Below, in pieces: positions 16,801 to 24,479 of a stretch of 64,000 nucleotides of DNA. Position numbers and translations under genes: made by a program. The first letter of the stretch is position 1; every line of letters begins with the position of its first letter. The stretch is from Bin94 sp965215535 (GTDB lineage Bacteria; Gemmatimonadota; Gemmatimonadetes; Longimicrobiales; Gaopeijiaceae): contig OZ244063.1 of NCBI GenBank assembly GCA_965215535.1, positions 1,612,001-1,676,000 on the forward strand, given 5' to 3'. Below the pieces are notes generated by a model. The model ran no database searches, was not told the DNA's origin, and worked only from the letters and a program-made list of their open reading frames with translations.

Positions 16801-18216
16801 GAATTTCATGGCGATTTTCGGATTGGGACCGCCTTTGGCATTATCGGCGGCTTCAATGCCGATCTGGGTTGGGCAACAACCAACAACTCCCCCGAACTGA
16901 GCCGGATCTATGCGCTGGAGACCGATCCTGCGCTCCCCGGTCATGCAAGGCTCGACGGGCAACCGCTGCCCATGACGCGGCGCGATCTGCGCGTGGAGTA
17001 CCGGCGCGCCGACGGCACCCTGGCGGTCGAGGTGAGGCCGCAGTGGAGAACGGCGCACGGGCCGGTGATCGCGCAGGCCAATGCACAATTTTTTGTGTTG
17101 AAGGATCCGCGCGACGGAGTTTTTCAGCGCGGCGAACAGTTCCTGCGCATGATGACATCTGCCGATCTTGATGAATGGCTCGATGTGATGAAGATGAGGG
17201 CACACCCGACCTCGAACTTTACCTATGCCGATCGGGGCGGCAATATCGTGCATTACTACAATGCGCGGCTGCCGCAGACTCCCCACCGGACGACCCCGCA
17301 GGCGATTCGGGTGCGCAGAGCCGACGAAATCTGGTCGGAGCTGGTTCCCTGGGGCGATCTGCCGCTCTATCTGAACCCGCCGGGCGGCTATGTGCAACAG
17401 GCAAACGACCCGCCCGACTTTACCAACCTGAATGTGCCGCTGGACCGCGACACCGTGGCCACCCACCTGCCCCCCATGCGTCTGCGTCTGCGCAGTCAGC
17501 TCTCGCTTGATCTGGCGGCGGGGAGCGGGCGCCTGACCCCCGAGCGGGTTATTGAGCTGAAGCACTCGCCGCGCATGTTGATGGCGGAGCGGGTGATGGA
17601 CGACCTTGTCGAGGCCGCGCGGGACGACCCTGCCCTGGATGCAGCGGTGCAGGTGCTGGAGGCGTGGGATCGGACGGCGGCGGCCGAGAGCCGGGGCGCC
17701 ATTCTCTTTGCGCGCTGGGCGGCGCTGTACTTCGGCGAATCTGCCCATGCGGCGCTCTGGCGCGAGGAGTGGGATCCGGCGCGCCCGGTCGAGACCCCTG
17801 CCGGTCTGGGCGATGCGGAGGCCGCGCGGAGGATGCTCGCCGGGGCGGTGGCCGCCATGGAGGAAGAGGGTCTGGCGCTGGATCTGGCGTGGGGCGATCT
17901 GCACAGGGTTGTGCGCGGCGATGTCGATGCGCCGGTGTCGGGCTGTCCGGCCACTCTGGGCTGCTTTCGCACGCTGTCCTTTGCCACCATGGACGATGGG
18001 CGGCGGGCAGCCAACCGGGGCGACGCCTGGGTGTTGGTGGTCGAGTTCGGCGAGGTGCCGCGAGCCTGGACGGTGCTTGCCTATGGCCAGACGGCGCGCC
18101 GGAACGCCCCCCACCATGCAGATCAGGCGGCCCTCTTTGCCCGTGGCGAGATGAAAAGCGTTGCCTGGCGCGAAGAAGATGTGCTGCGCGAGACGGTGCG
18201 GCGATATCGGCCGTAG
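13855..18216 (+). CDS. HEAT-cyclophilin-penicillin acylase fusion lipoprotein
   Basis: One uninterrupted frame encodes 1453 residues. Residues 1-40 are a lipoprotein signal (AALAALVATGC). Residues about 60-550 are HEAT-type helical repeats (ALRALAVRALGRLEDPAQLDLLI). Residues about 575-745 are a cyclophilin-type peptidyl-prolyl isomerase (FHRVEPNFVVQGG near 642). Residues 752-1453 are a full Ntn hydrolase of the penicillin/acyl-homoserine-lactone acylase family (VEIRRNGYGVPHILAEDLA). The autoproteolytic nucleophile is Ser931 in GSNAWAF. Such acylases normally have their own signal peptide; here the N-terminal lipobox would export everything. HEAT-isomerase fusions are known, but the acylase addition is unusual. 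AAGGAGGAGG precedes the ATG. Substrate is unknown. Confidence 0.9.
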   Translation: MRGIIRSHPTRTSGARAGRRRLPGGSSLLFPAALAALVATGCADRAAPDLQSGIVAEEDARGARGLAQIHAARMGDDPALRALAVRALGRLEDPAQLDLLIDALNDDPDARVRVVAATAVAQSVSRADSMAVQARPTARAALIARMNPEDDGAVLGALAANLGRLAPAEDPDPIAAALAALATRLPSADPPARLGFARALESFARLASPLPSTLADAATDLLAFGLEENGAATGYALDAARIRRLAVAALAPGAQIDSARLGDLLTDPDWGVRRQAVAAAGRSEGAGADRALRAGLGDLAPEVRLEALAAYGRSFAAGRACTPLLQAISDPNPHVADRATELAAELCPHNDALRPLLLRRIARLDDGGDWTGAGVALQALAGIAPEEAEAGLRSLARHPEPFALLQAARGAAVAGLTDVIVDLAADPVPNVREAALRALAGALTDGSAAERTRARNIHLGQLAENDPQLVMTAVRQLAAAPDSAMGPAIVAALARFTARQRQTERDVRMALLEGLGATGGFARDDLAPYLTDFDPVVAARAAEILGAITGEIHSIAPTPLPLAPPPDPARLQTLAQTTVVLHMRQPGAVTMSAEDEADAPGPAPANPDPAAIVIRLRPDLAATNADRFARMVAAGAFDGRTFHRVEPNFVVQGGSPNANEYSGEGPFSRDEISDHPHWRGTVGLSTRGRDTGDGQIFINLADNVRLDFNYTIFGEVVTGMEVVDGLRAGAVIARAEVVHPAPPDSAAALARRVEIRRNGYGVPHILAEDLAAMGFGLGFVQSEDYSASIATGMMASRGRLARHLGRSELEADFRNRELHAVATGNFHNLDPETRAVYRGFAAGVNHYIRTNPDEFPPWIRPDFTGIDALARDVQTWSRQDASEFLTTLVPAPSANGRRAAQGDSESDPGRAREAEGGGSVTARSGWLLDGSNAWAFHGERTESGHAILLRNPHLRWEGDHNLLERPSGLTYYEAQVRVPGVLEFHGDFRIGTAFGIIGGFNADLGWATTNNSPELSRIYALETDPALPGHARLDGQPLPMTRRDLRVEYRRADGTLAVEVRPQWRTAHGPVIAQANAQFFVLKDPRDGVFQRGEQFLRMMTSADLDEWLDVMKMRAHPTSNFTYADRGGNIVHYYNARLPQTPHRTTPQAIRVRRADEIWSELVPWGDLPLYLNPPGGYVQQANDPPDFTNLNVPLDRDTVATHLPPMRLRLRSQLSLDLAAGSGRLTPERVIELKHSPRMLMAERVMDDLVEAARDDPALDAAVQVLEAWDRTAAAESRGAILFARWAALYFGESAHAALWREEWDPARPVETPAGLGDAEAARRMLAGAVAAMEEEGLALDLAWGDLHRVVRGDVDAPVSGCPATLGCFRTLSFATMDDGRRAANRGDAWVLVVEFGEVPRAWTVLAYGQTARRNAPHHADQAALFARGEMKSVAWREEDVLRETVRRYRP

Positions 18217-18225
18217 CGAGGCCCC

Positions 18226-19776
18226 CTACCCCACCCCCTCCTCCGCCAGCGTGCGCGCCCATTCCGGCACGGAGGCCGGGTCGACGTCGAAGATCGCCAG
18301 CCCCACCGTTGAGACGATGGCTGCAATGACCAGGACGCCGATCAAATTCAGCACAATGCCCACGCGCGCCATCTCGCCGACGGCGATGCGATCGCTGCCA
18401 AAGACAATCGCGTTGGGTGGGGTCGCGACCGGCATCATGAAGGCGCACGAAGCAGAGAGGGTGGCCGGAATCATGAGGGCCAGTGGGTGGGTTCCGGTGG
18501 CCACCGCCACCGAGGCAAGGATCGGCAGCACCATCTCGGTTGTGGCGGTGTTGCTGGTCAGCTCGGTCAAAAAGGTCAGCGCCACGCACACAAGCACAAT
18601 CATCAGAAAGAGGGGCAGCTCGCCCAGCACCTCAAAGCGCCCCCCGATCAACTGCGCAAGTCCCGTTGCCTGAAAGCCCGCCGCCAGCGCAAAGCCGCCG
18701 CCGAAGAGAAGCACAATATTCCAGGGCAGACGCGGAATTACATCGGGGCCCATAACCCGCCGGGCGCCGTCGGCGCGGTTGCGCGTCGGCACCAGAAAGA
18801 GAACCGATGCAAGGGCAATGGCGACCGTGCCGTCGTCGATGAGGCCGGGATAGGGCAAGAGGCGCGACCAGCCGGGCAGGGTCAGGAAGCCGAGCTGCAG
18901 ATCGACGCGAAAGACCCAGAGCAGCGCCGTTGCGACAAAGACAATCAGCACGGCGCGCTCCTCGAATGAAACCGGGCCGAGCAGGTCGCGTTCGCGCTCC
19001 ACAACCGCCCGGTCGACGGTGACGCCCTCGGGCACCCGGTAGAAGAGATGCGTAATGAGCAGCCAGGAAACGACAAGGAGAATTGCGCCGATGGGGAAGG
19101 CCATAATCAGCCACTGGCCGAATGCAATCGGAGGCGCTTCGGGAAAGAGAACTTCGAAGATGCGCATAAAGGACAGATTGGGGGGCGTGCCCACAAGTGT
19201 GGTGAGACCGCCGACCGTACAGCCGTAGGCAATGCCGAGCATGAGTCCCACCGCAAGGTGATGCGCCCCGTCGCGCCCGGCTTCGCGCTCGATCTGCAGG
19301 CAGATGGCAAGCCCGATCGGCACCATCATGACCGCGGTCGCCGTATTGGAGATCCACATCGACAGAAAGGCCGCCGCCACCATGAAGCCGAGCACGATCC
19401 GCGCCGGACCGCCCCCGACGAAATGAATGATGTTGAGCGCAATGCGGCGGTGCAGGTCCCACTTCTCCATCGTGAGCGCAATCATGAAGCCGCCGATGAA
19501 GAGCACAATTGTGCTGTTGAAGTAGATGGGCGCGGTGTTCGCTCCCGACATGATTCCCAGAAGCGGGTAGAGGATCAGCGGCAGGAGAGCGGTGGCAAAG
19601 AGGGGAATGGCATCGGTCACCCACCAGATCGCCATCAGCGTCGCCACGGCAGCCAGCCGACTCGCCTCGGCATTGGCGGGATCGACGGGAACGATCAACA
19701 GAAACACAAATCCCGCCAGACCCAGCCACAACCCGACCCGGGCTCCGCGCCCGCCCGGCTTGCGCTCAACTGCCAT
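18226..19776 (-). CDS. DASS (SLC13)-family anion/Na+ symporter
   Basis: This 516-residue transporter has about 11-12 membrane segments and the family motifs SMWISNTATAVMMVPIG and a matching second repeat TELTSNTATTEMVLPIL. These two SNT motifs bind sodium and the carboxylate substrate in DASS proteins. Likely substrates are C4-dicarboxylates or related anions; sequence does not tell which. The start at 19776 overlaps the end of the PLD gene by 11 bp, so it is the third gene of a minus-strand unit with the M24 peptidase and PLD enzyme. It is tail-to-tail with the fusion gene, 9 bp apart. Confidence 0.93.
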   Translation of the reverse strand: MAVERKPGGRGARVGLWLGLAGFVFLLIVPVDPANAEASRLAAVATLMAIWWVTDAIPLFATALLPLILYPLLGIMSGANTAPIYFNSTIVLFIGGFMIALTMEKWDLHRRIALNIIHFVGGGPARIVLGFMVAAAFLSMWISNTATAVMMVPIGLAICLQIEREAGRDGAHHLAVGLMLGIAYGCTVGGLTTLVGTPPNLSFMRIFEVLFPEAPPIAFGQWLIMAFPIGAILLVVSWLLITHLFYRVPEGVTVDRAVVERERDLLGPVSFEERAVLIVFVATALLWVFRVDLQLGFLTLPGWSRLLPYPGLIDDGTVAIALASVLFLVPTRNRADGARRVMGPDVIPRLPWNIVLLFGGGFALAAGFQATGLAQLIGGRFEVLGELPLFLMIVLVCVALTFLTELTSNTATTEMVLPILASVAVATGTHPLALMIPATLSASCAFMMPVATPPNAIVFGSDRIAVGEMARVGIVLNLIGVLVIAAIVSTVGLAIFDVDPASVPEWARTLAEEGVG

Positions 19777-21013
19777 GGTGTGTCTCTGCCAGGGGTTCGG
19801 CGCGGCGGGGACGCAGAATGCGCGCCAGGGCAATCCCCAATCCCACCGGCATCCTCTCTGCGGCGCGGCGCACAAACCCCGCCTGCTCCCGGGACGCCCG
19901 CCGACTCAGCGCCAGATCCGGCTTCAGAACCCGCTCGCGAAACTGCTGCACCACCTCCGGCGCGCGAAAGATGCCGATCACCTCGGCCAGAAACCCATGA
20001 TAGCTCAGTAGATCGAAGTTGCAGGATCCGGTCACCAGGGTTTCGTCGTCGATCAGCATGCACTTCATGTGAAGCATCCGGTCGGGATACATCCATATCT
20101 CAAAGCCGTGACGGTCGGCCTCTGCAAGCATGTAGCGCTGAATGAACCGGATATTGTGGATCTGTGGCGTGACAATGCGCACCCGCACCCCGCGCCGCGC
20201 CGCGCGACCCAGGGCTCCCACAAAGGGCGGACCCAGGTAGGGGCTGATGACATCGATCGAGGAGCGCGCCGCATCGATGCGGTCCAGGAGGATCTGGAAG
20301 GTTTCGGGGCTGCGGGGGCCGCTGGTTGTGTACAGCTCCAGATCGAGATGGGGAAAAATCCCGACCGCAGGCGCACTCCGGTTCTCCCACGAACGCATAA
20401 AATCGCGGCGCAGGAAGCGGGCCACATCCTCGTCTTCAATACGCACCATAAGGTCGTGCCAGGCAAAGTTGTGCTCGGCAAAGTTGACGCCCCCGATATA
20501 GGAAATCCGGTCATCGAAGAGGATCATCTTCTTGTGATCGCGGCGGAGCAGGGTGCGGCCCAGAAACCCGATCGGAAAGCCGAAGCGCACGCCGCATCCA
20601 CCCTCCTGCAGCCGCCGGACCAGCGTGCGCGTGCAGCGGATTTTGCGGCGGAAATCCGCATCGAAGAGCGTCGAGGGCTGATGAATCCAGCGATCGGATT
20701 GGTTGATGCGCGTGTATGAATCCACAAGCAGCCTGCGGTCGCGGGCAGACGAGGCCAGCAGCGAGGTGGTGAGCGCCGTTCCGACCGTATCGCCCTCGAA
20801 GGAGTATGTCTGCACAAGAGCGGAGTCGCGCGCGCAGTGCAGATCGGTGCGCATCGCCGACCGCACCTCGGGGGAATCCACCAGAACCGAAAACTTCTCC
20901 GTATGCGCTCTGGTTGAATGCGCTTCGGAATTAAGGGATTCCGGCATTGCTGCATGTGGCACAACCGGAGGAGCGGCCGACCGGATGGCAGGCGCGGGAT
21001 GCGTCAGCGTCAT
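19766..21013 (-). CDS. Phospholipase D-family (cardiolipin synthase-like) protein
   Basis: This 415-residue protein has two HKD motifs: HKKMILFDDRISYIGGVN in the first half and HMKCMLIDDETLVTGSCNF in the second. Each fits HxK(x)4D followed by G[GS]xN, the arrangement of cardiolipin synthases and other PLD phosphotransferases. It lacks the two N-terminal membrane helices of ClsA, so it resembles the shorter ClsB/ClsC type. Start at 21013 lies 8 bp after the M24 gene stop without a clear Shine-Dalgarno; the ATG at about 20946 is an alternative. It probably acts on membrane phospholipid. Confidence 0.88.
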   Translation of the reverse strand: MTLTHPAPAIRSAAPPVVPHAAMPESLNSEAHSTRAHTEKFSVLVDSPEVRSAMRTDLHCARDSALVQTYSFEGDTVGTALTTSLLASSARDRRLLVDSYTRINQSDRWIHQPSTLFDADFRRKIRCTRTLVRRLQEGGCGVRFGFPIGFLGRTLLRRDHKKMILFDDRISYIGGVNFAEHNFAWHDLMVRIEDEDVARFLRRDFMRSWENRSAPAVGIFPHLDLELYTTSGPRSPETFQILLDRIDAARSSIDVISPYLGPPFVGALGRAARRGVRVRIVTPQIHNIRFIQRYMLAEADRHGFEIWMYPDRMLHMKCMLIDDETLVTGSCNFDLLSYHGFLAEVIGIFRAPEVVQQFRERVLKPDLALSRRASREQAGFVRRAAERMPVGLGIALARILRPRRAEPLAETHHGS

Positions 21014-21021
21014 GGGTTGGT

Positions 21022-22443
21022 TCAGCGCACCAGATGCAGCTCGGTCTGCCGCCGCAACACCCAGCGAACCTCGCCCGCAGCCGTCACCTCGGCCTCTTCC
21101 TCCTGGGCCATGCGAACCTCCTGGCCATCCCACTCGGGGACCGGCGTGGTGACCTGAAGTTCGGTTGCGAACCACATCCCCGGAATCACGGGGGGATCGC
21201 CGCGGCCGGGCACGCCCGTCTGGTAATCCCAGAGCCCGATCAGGGGACCGGCACCATGACCATGATCGCCGATGGGATGCGAATACATGGTGCCATTGAG
21301 GCCCTCGGCGTGCATGCGTTCGAGCACCGTGGCCAGAATTTCGTTGCCGGTGCGTCCGACCTGCATCTCCTCCATCAGAATATCCTGCAGCCGATTGGAG
21401 TTGACCAGCGCGGCCCGGAGCCCTGCAGGCGCTTCGGTTTCGCCCGGGCGCAGAACATAGGCCATGTGTTGCGTGTCGGTGGCCAGCCCGAGCGCAATCA
21501 TGCCGAAATCGCAATGCAATACATCGCCCCGCTCAATGACCGGCGCAATCGAATCGGTCATGGCAACGCCGCGCCGCTGCAGTGAGACCGTGGGCTGGAA
21601 CCAGGTTTCGAGCCCCAGATCGTGCACGCGCTGACGCATCCACCATACAACATCGTCGGTCGTGGTCTGGCCCGGCACAATCACAACATCCGAGAAGGCC
21701 GTACCGATAATTTCATGAACCATCGTTTGCAATCTGCGGTACACGGGCGTCATCGAGGGGACGCGCATGGCCAGGTAATCGATTGCCAGGAGCGGCTTGC
21801 GCACAACCCGCCCAACCAGCTCGGCGCCCAGGGCATCCTTCATCTGCTCCCATTCGCCTGCGCTGAGGCCATCGGCAAAGTTGTGGTCGTGCGAGATATT
21901 GACGGCAATGCTGGCCGGATCGCGCTCGCGCACCATCTGTGCAAGGAGATCCCACTGGTCGCGGCCCCAGAGCTCGGCCATGCGGCCATCGGGTGCGGGA
22001 ACGGCGGCGCGCACAGCCTCGTAAACGCCCCCCTGCGAGCTGCCCCCCAGCGCCAGTCGCTCGACCCCCTCGGCGGGACCGCGATCGTGAAAGATGTAGA
22101 TGGTGCGACGGCGCGCGGCGAAGGTGGTCGGCGAAACCAGGGCGCGAAAGACGGGGTCTTCATTGTATTCGCGCATGGCCACGATCCACATCTCCACGCC
22201 ATGTCTGCGCATGAGCAACGGAAGATTGACCTCCAGACGCTCCTGCAGCCAGGCCTGACGGGTGCGGGCCTGTTCGCGCAGGGTGCCGAAGGGACGCTCG
22301 GGGTGATATGCGCGGGTCTGGGCGCCGAGCGGATGGGCAAGGGTCGGGGCAAAAGCCGGAACCAAAACCGGGGCAATCAACGCAGCCAGAGCGAAGAGGA
22401 GGGTGCAGGGCAGGGGCAGGCGTAGGGTGGAGGGGCGGGTCAT
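21022..22443 (-). CDS. Exported M24-family metallopeptidase
   Basis: The 473-residue product has a signal peptide (PLPCTLLFALAALIAPVLVPAFA) and a C-terminal pita-bread fold typical of Xaa-Pro peptidases. The metal ligands appear in order as Asp in HCDFGM, Asp in ATDTQHM, His in HPIGDHGHGAG, Glu in WFATELQV and Glu near QEVRMAQEEEAEV. It should be periplasmic and cleave X-Pro or related bonds. Peptide uptake by the POT transporter elsewhere in the window would fit, but no linkage is shown. The first gene of the M24-PLD-DASS unit. Start 22443 is chosen because it begins the signal peptide. Confidence 0.88.
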   Translation of the reverse strand: MTRPSTLRLPLPCTLLFALAALIAPVLVPAFAPTLAHPLGAQTRAYHPERPFGTLREQARTRQAWLQERLEVNLPLLMRRHGVEMWIVAMREYNEDPVFRALVSPTTFAARRRTIYIFHDRGPAEGVERLALGGSSQGGVYEAVRAAVPAPDGRMAELWGRDQWDLLAQMVRERDPASIAVNISHDHNFADGLSAGEWEQMKDALGAELVGRVVRKPLLAIDYLAMRVPSMTPVYRRLQTMVHEIIGTAFSDVVIVPGQTTTDDVVWWMRQRVHDLGLETWFQPTVSLQRRGVAMTDSIAPVIERGDVLHCDFGMIALGLATDTQHMAYVLRPGETEAPAGLRAALVNSNRLQDILMEEMQVGRTGNEILATVLERMHAEGLNGTMYSHPIGDHGHGAGPLIGLWDYQTGVPGRGDPPVIPGMWFATELQVTTPVPEWDGQEVRMAQEEEAEVTAAGEVRWVLRRQTELHLVR

Positions 22444-22493
22444 GAGGACGATCCTTGGCGGAGTGGGCGTTGGCGAGTGTTGAGCGGATATGT

Positions 22494-22524
22494 CAATATT
22501 TGTGATTTTCTTTCGTGAATATTG
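22494..22524 (-). promoter_or_regulatory. Inverted repeat CAATATT/AATATTG upstream of M24 gene
   Basis: An AT-rich patch within otherwise GC-rich DNA contains CAATATT at 22494-22500 and AATATTG at 22518-22524, separated by 17 bp. It lies 50-80 bp upstream of the M24 start, between that gene and the thioredoxin-like gene. It has the symmetry of a dimeric regulator's operator, but no particular regulator is indicated. Confidence 0.35.
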
Positions 22525-22534
22525 TGATTGGCGA

Positions 22535-23110
22535 TCATTCCCGGATACCGTGCCCTGCCTCTGCGGATCCGGTCGAACCAGCCTCGGCGGCACCTGCGAT
22601 CATCTCCACGACCTCGCGCACAATCGCGCGCCCCTTGTCGCGGGCATAGACGCGGCGGGTATGCGCATAGCGGGGCCCGGGCTCCATCTTCATTCCCTCG
22701 GTCATGACCCACTCCTGCAGCGCGCGCGGCCGAGGGCCCCACCAATCCCGTTCGCGGAAGGCTTCATCGTACAGAATCACAACCGGAATTGACCGGCTGC
22801 GGCCATTGGTGAGGTGCGCATCCATGATGTCCGGATTTTCGTCGCGCGAGAGAACCCGGAGATCCACATTCGGCAGCGCCTCGGCCAGATGCGAAATCAC
22901 CGGCAGAATATTCACCGCATCGCCGCACCAGTCCTCGCTCAGAGCCAGCAGATGCCAGCGGCCGGAGAGCGCGCGGGCCTCGGCCAGGAGATCGGCGGGC
23001 AGCCGGACGCGCTGATTCACGCCATGCCAGAGTTCGGCATTCCTGTTCACGGTGCCCAGGTAATCGGCAAAGGAGAGTGCAGAATCGAAACGATCGCGCA
23101 TGGAGGGCAT
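22535..23110 (-). CDS. Thioredoxin-fold protein
   Basis: This 191-residue cytoplasmic protein has a thioredoxin-like fold with LLALSEDWCGDAVNILPVI at the active-site position: the motif is WCGDA rather than WCxxC. This is typical of the 'thioredoxin family' group related to proteins that bind but do not classically reduce disulfides, with a single Cys. SIPVVILYDEA supplies the conserved cis-Pro strand. Start at 23110 has an AGGA upstream; 23101 (MRDRFDS) is an alternative. Substrate unknown. Confidence 0.82.
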   Translation of the reverse strand: MPSMRDRFDSALSFADYLGTVNRNAELWHGVNQRVRLPADLLAEARALSGRWHLLALSEDWCGDAVNILPVISHLAEALPNVDLRVLSRDENPDIMDAHLTNGRSRSIPVVILYDEAFRERDWWGPRPRALQEWVMTEGMKMEPGPRYAHTRRVYARDKGRAIVREVVEMIAGAAEAGSTGSAEAGHGIRE

Positions 23111-23223
23111 GGAATCGTGTGTCCTTGGAGATGAAAGTGTGTGCGTGTATTGTGCGTGTGACTGTATCGTGTGCATGATTTGCGATAGAGCCAGGGGAGA
23201 ACCGGGGTTCGGGGGTGGAATTT

Positions 23224-24141
23224 CTAGGAATCTTCGCGTTCGGGGTTGCGCGGAGCATCGCTGCGCCGACTGTCGCGCCGGATTCCGGATCGGATCAGCC
23301 CTTCCTGCGCCGCCGAGGCCACCAGATCGCCCCTCTGCGTATAAAAGGTGCCGCGTCCGAAGCCGCGCGCGCCGCCCGCCACCGGGCTCTCAATCCGGTA
23401 GAGCAGCCAGTCGTCGGCGCGAAAGGGTCGGTGAAACCAGAGCGAGTGGTCCAGCGATGCCGCCATGATGTCGTCGTCGCGCAGGGTGCGGCCATGAGGG
23501 TAGAGCGCGGTCGAGAGAATGCCGTAGTCGGATGCGTAGGCCAGCGCCGCCTGGTGCAGAACCGAATCGTCGCCCAGGGAGCCCACCGTGCGCATCCAGA
23601 CATGGCGGTGCGGGGCACGGATGGTGCGGTCAAGGGGAAGGTAGGGCTCGACGGGGCGAAACTCGATGGGGCGGTCCTGGGTGAGGGCAGAGCGCAGCCG
23701 CTCCGGAATCCGATCGGCGTGGGCGCGCAGAATCTCCAGCTCGGAGGGAAGATCGTCGGGCGGAGGAAGGTCGGGCATCTCCGCCTGGTGGACCAATCCC
23801 TCTTCGGCGCGGTGAAAGGAGGCAGAGAGCGCAAAGATCGTGCGGCCATGCTGAATCGCGCTCACCCGCCGGGTGGTAAAGCTGCGGCCATCGCGGGTCG
23901 GATCGACGAAATAGACGACCGGCACCCGCAGATCGCCCTCCAGAATGAAGTAGCCGTGCAGCGAATGCGCCTCCCGGTCGGCCTCGGCAATCGTCCGCCG
24001 CGCCGCCACCAGCGCCTGGGCCAGCACCTGCCCGCCAAAGATCCGCCCGGCCCCGATATCGCGATTGCGGCCCCGATAGATATTGCGCTCAAGGGGCTCC
24101 AGGTCGAGCAGTTCGGGCAGGTTGGTCAGCGAATCGGACAT
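23224..24141 (-). CDS. tesB: Acyl-CoA thioesterase II
   Basis: This 305-residue protein is a tandem hotdog thioesterase of the TesB family, which hydrolyses medium- and long-chain acyl-CoA. The first hotdog has GRIFGGQVLAQALVAARRT and SLHGYFILEGD. The second has ASDYGILSTALYPHG and SLDHSLWFHRPFRADDWLLY, which includes the catalytic Asp of the D-Q-T triad region. Start at 24141 (MSDSLTNLPELL) is typical. Combined with the acyl-CoA ligase at 2.8-4.6 kb it would balance acyl-CoA levels. It is divergent from the amidase gene. Confidence 0.95.
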   Translation of the reverse strand: MSDSLTNLPELLDLEPLERNIYRGRNRDIGAGRIFGGQVLAQALVAARRTIAEADREAHSLHGYFILEGDLRVPVVYFVDPTRDGRSFTTRRVSAIQHGRTIFALSASFHRAEEGLVHQAEMPDLPPPDDLPSELEILRAHADRIPERLRSALTQDRPIEFRPVEPYLPLDRTIRAPHRHVWMRTVGSLGDDSVLHQAALAYASDYGILSTALYPHGRTLRDDDIMAASLDHSLWFHRPFRADDWLLYRIESPVAGGARGFGRGTFYTQRGDLVASAAQEGLIRSGIRRDSRRSDAPRNPEREDS

Positions 24142-24479
24142 GCAGAAAGAATAGCGCATCCGCCCCCCGCAATCACCCTGACCGCCGGCAATCCCGAAAG
24201 CTGGCAGCCGCCCACCGAGAGCGACCGAGACGTCAGGCTGGCAGCTTCGGGGCCAGGGTTCGGGACCGGACTCCGCCGATGCGTCCAGCGCCCCGATGCC
24301 CTATTCTTCGGAAAGACAGCGAATGGCTTGCGGCGATTGGAACCAGAGGAGTGTTCGTGATCACCCGTGACGACAGGCGAAAACCACGGTCCTCTTCGCA
24401 TTTCGCATCCCCCCCAAAGGAAACGAAAATCACCCGATTTACCCTGGATTGAGCTTCATTCAGGACAATATCTCTGCAT
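24142..24479. other. Divergent intergenic region between tesB and amidase gene
   Basis: No gene is supported in these 338 bp. The stretch becomes AT-richer in its last 70 bp before the amidase start, where a promoter would be expected, but no clear -35/-10 pair is seen. GCTGGCAGC occurs twice about 40 bp apart near 24200-24240 as a direct repeat. Confidence 0.4.
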
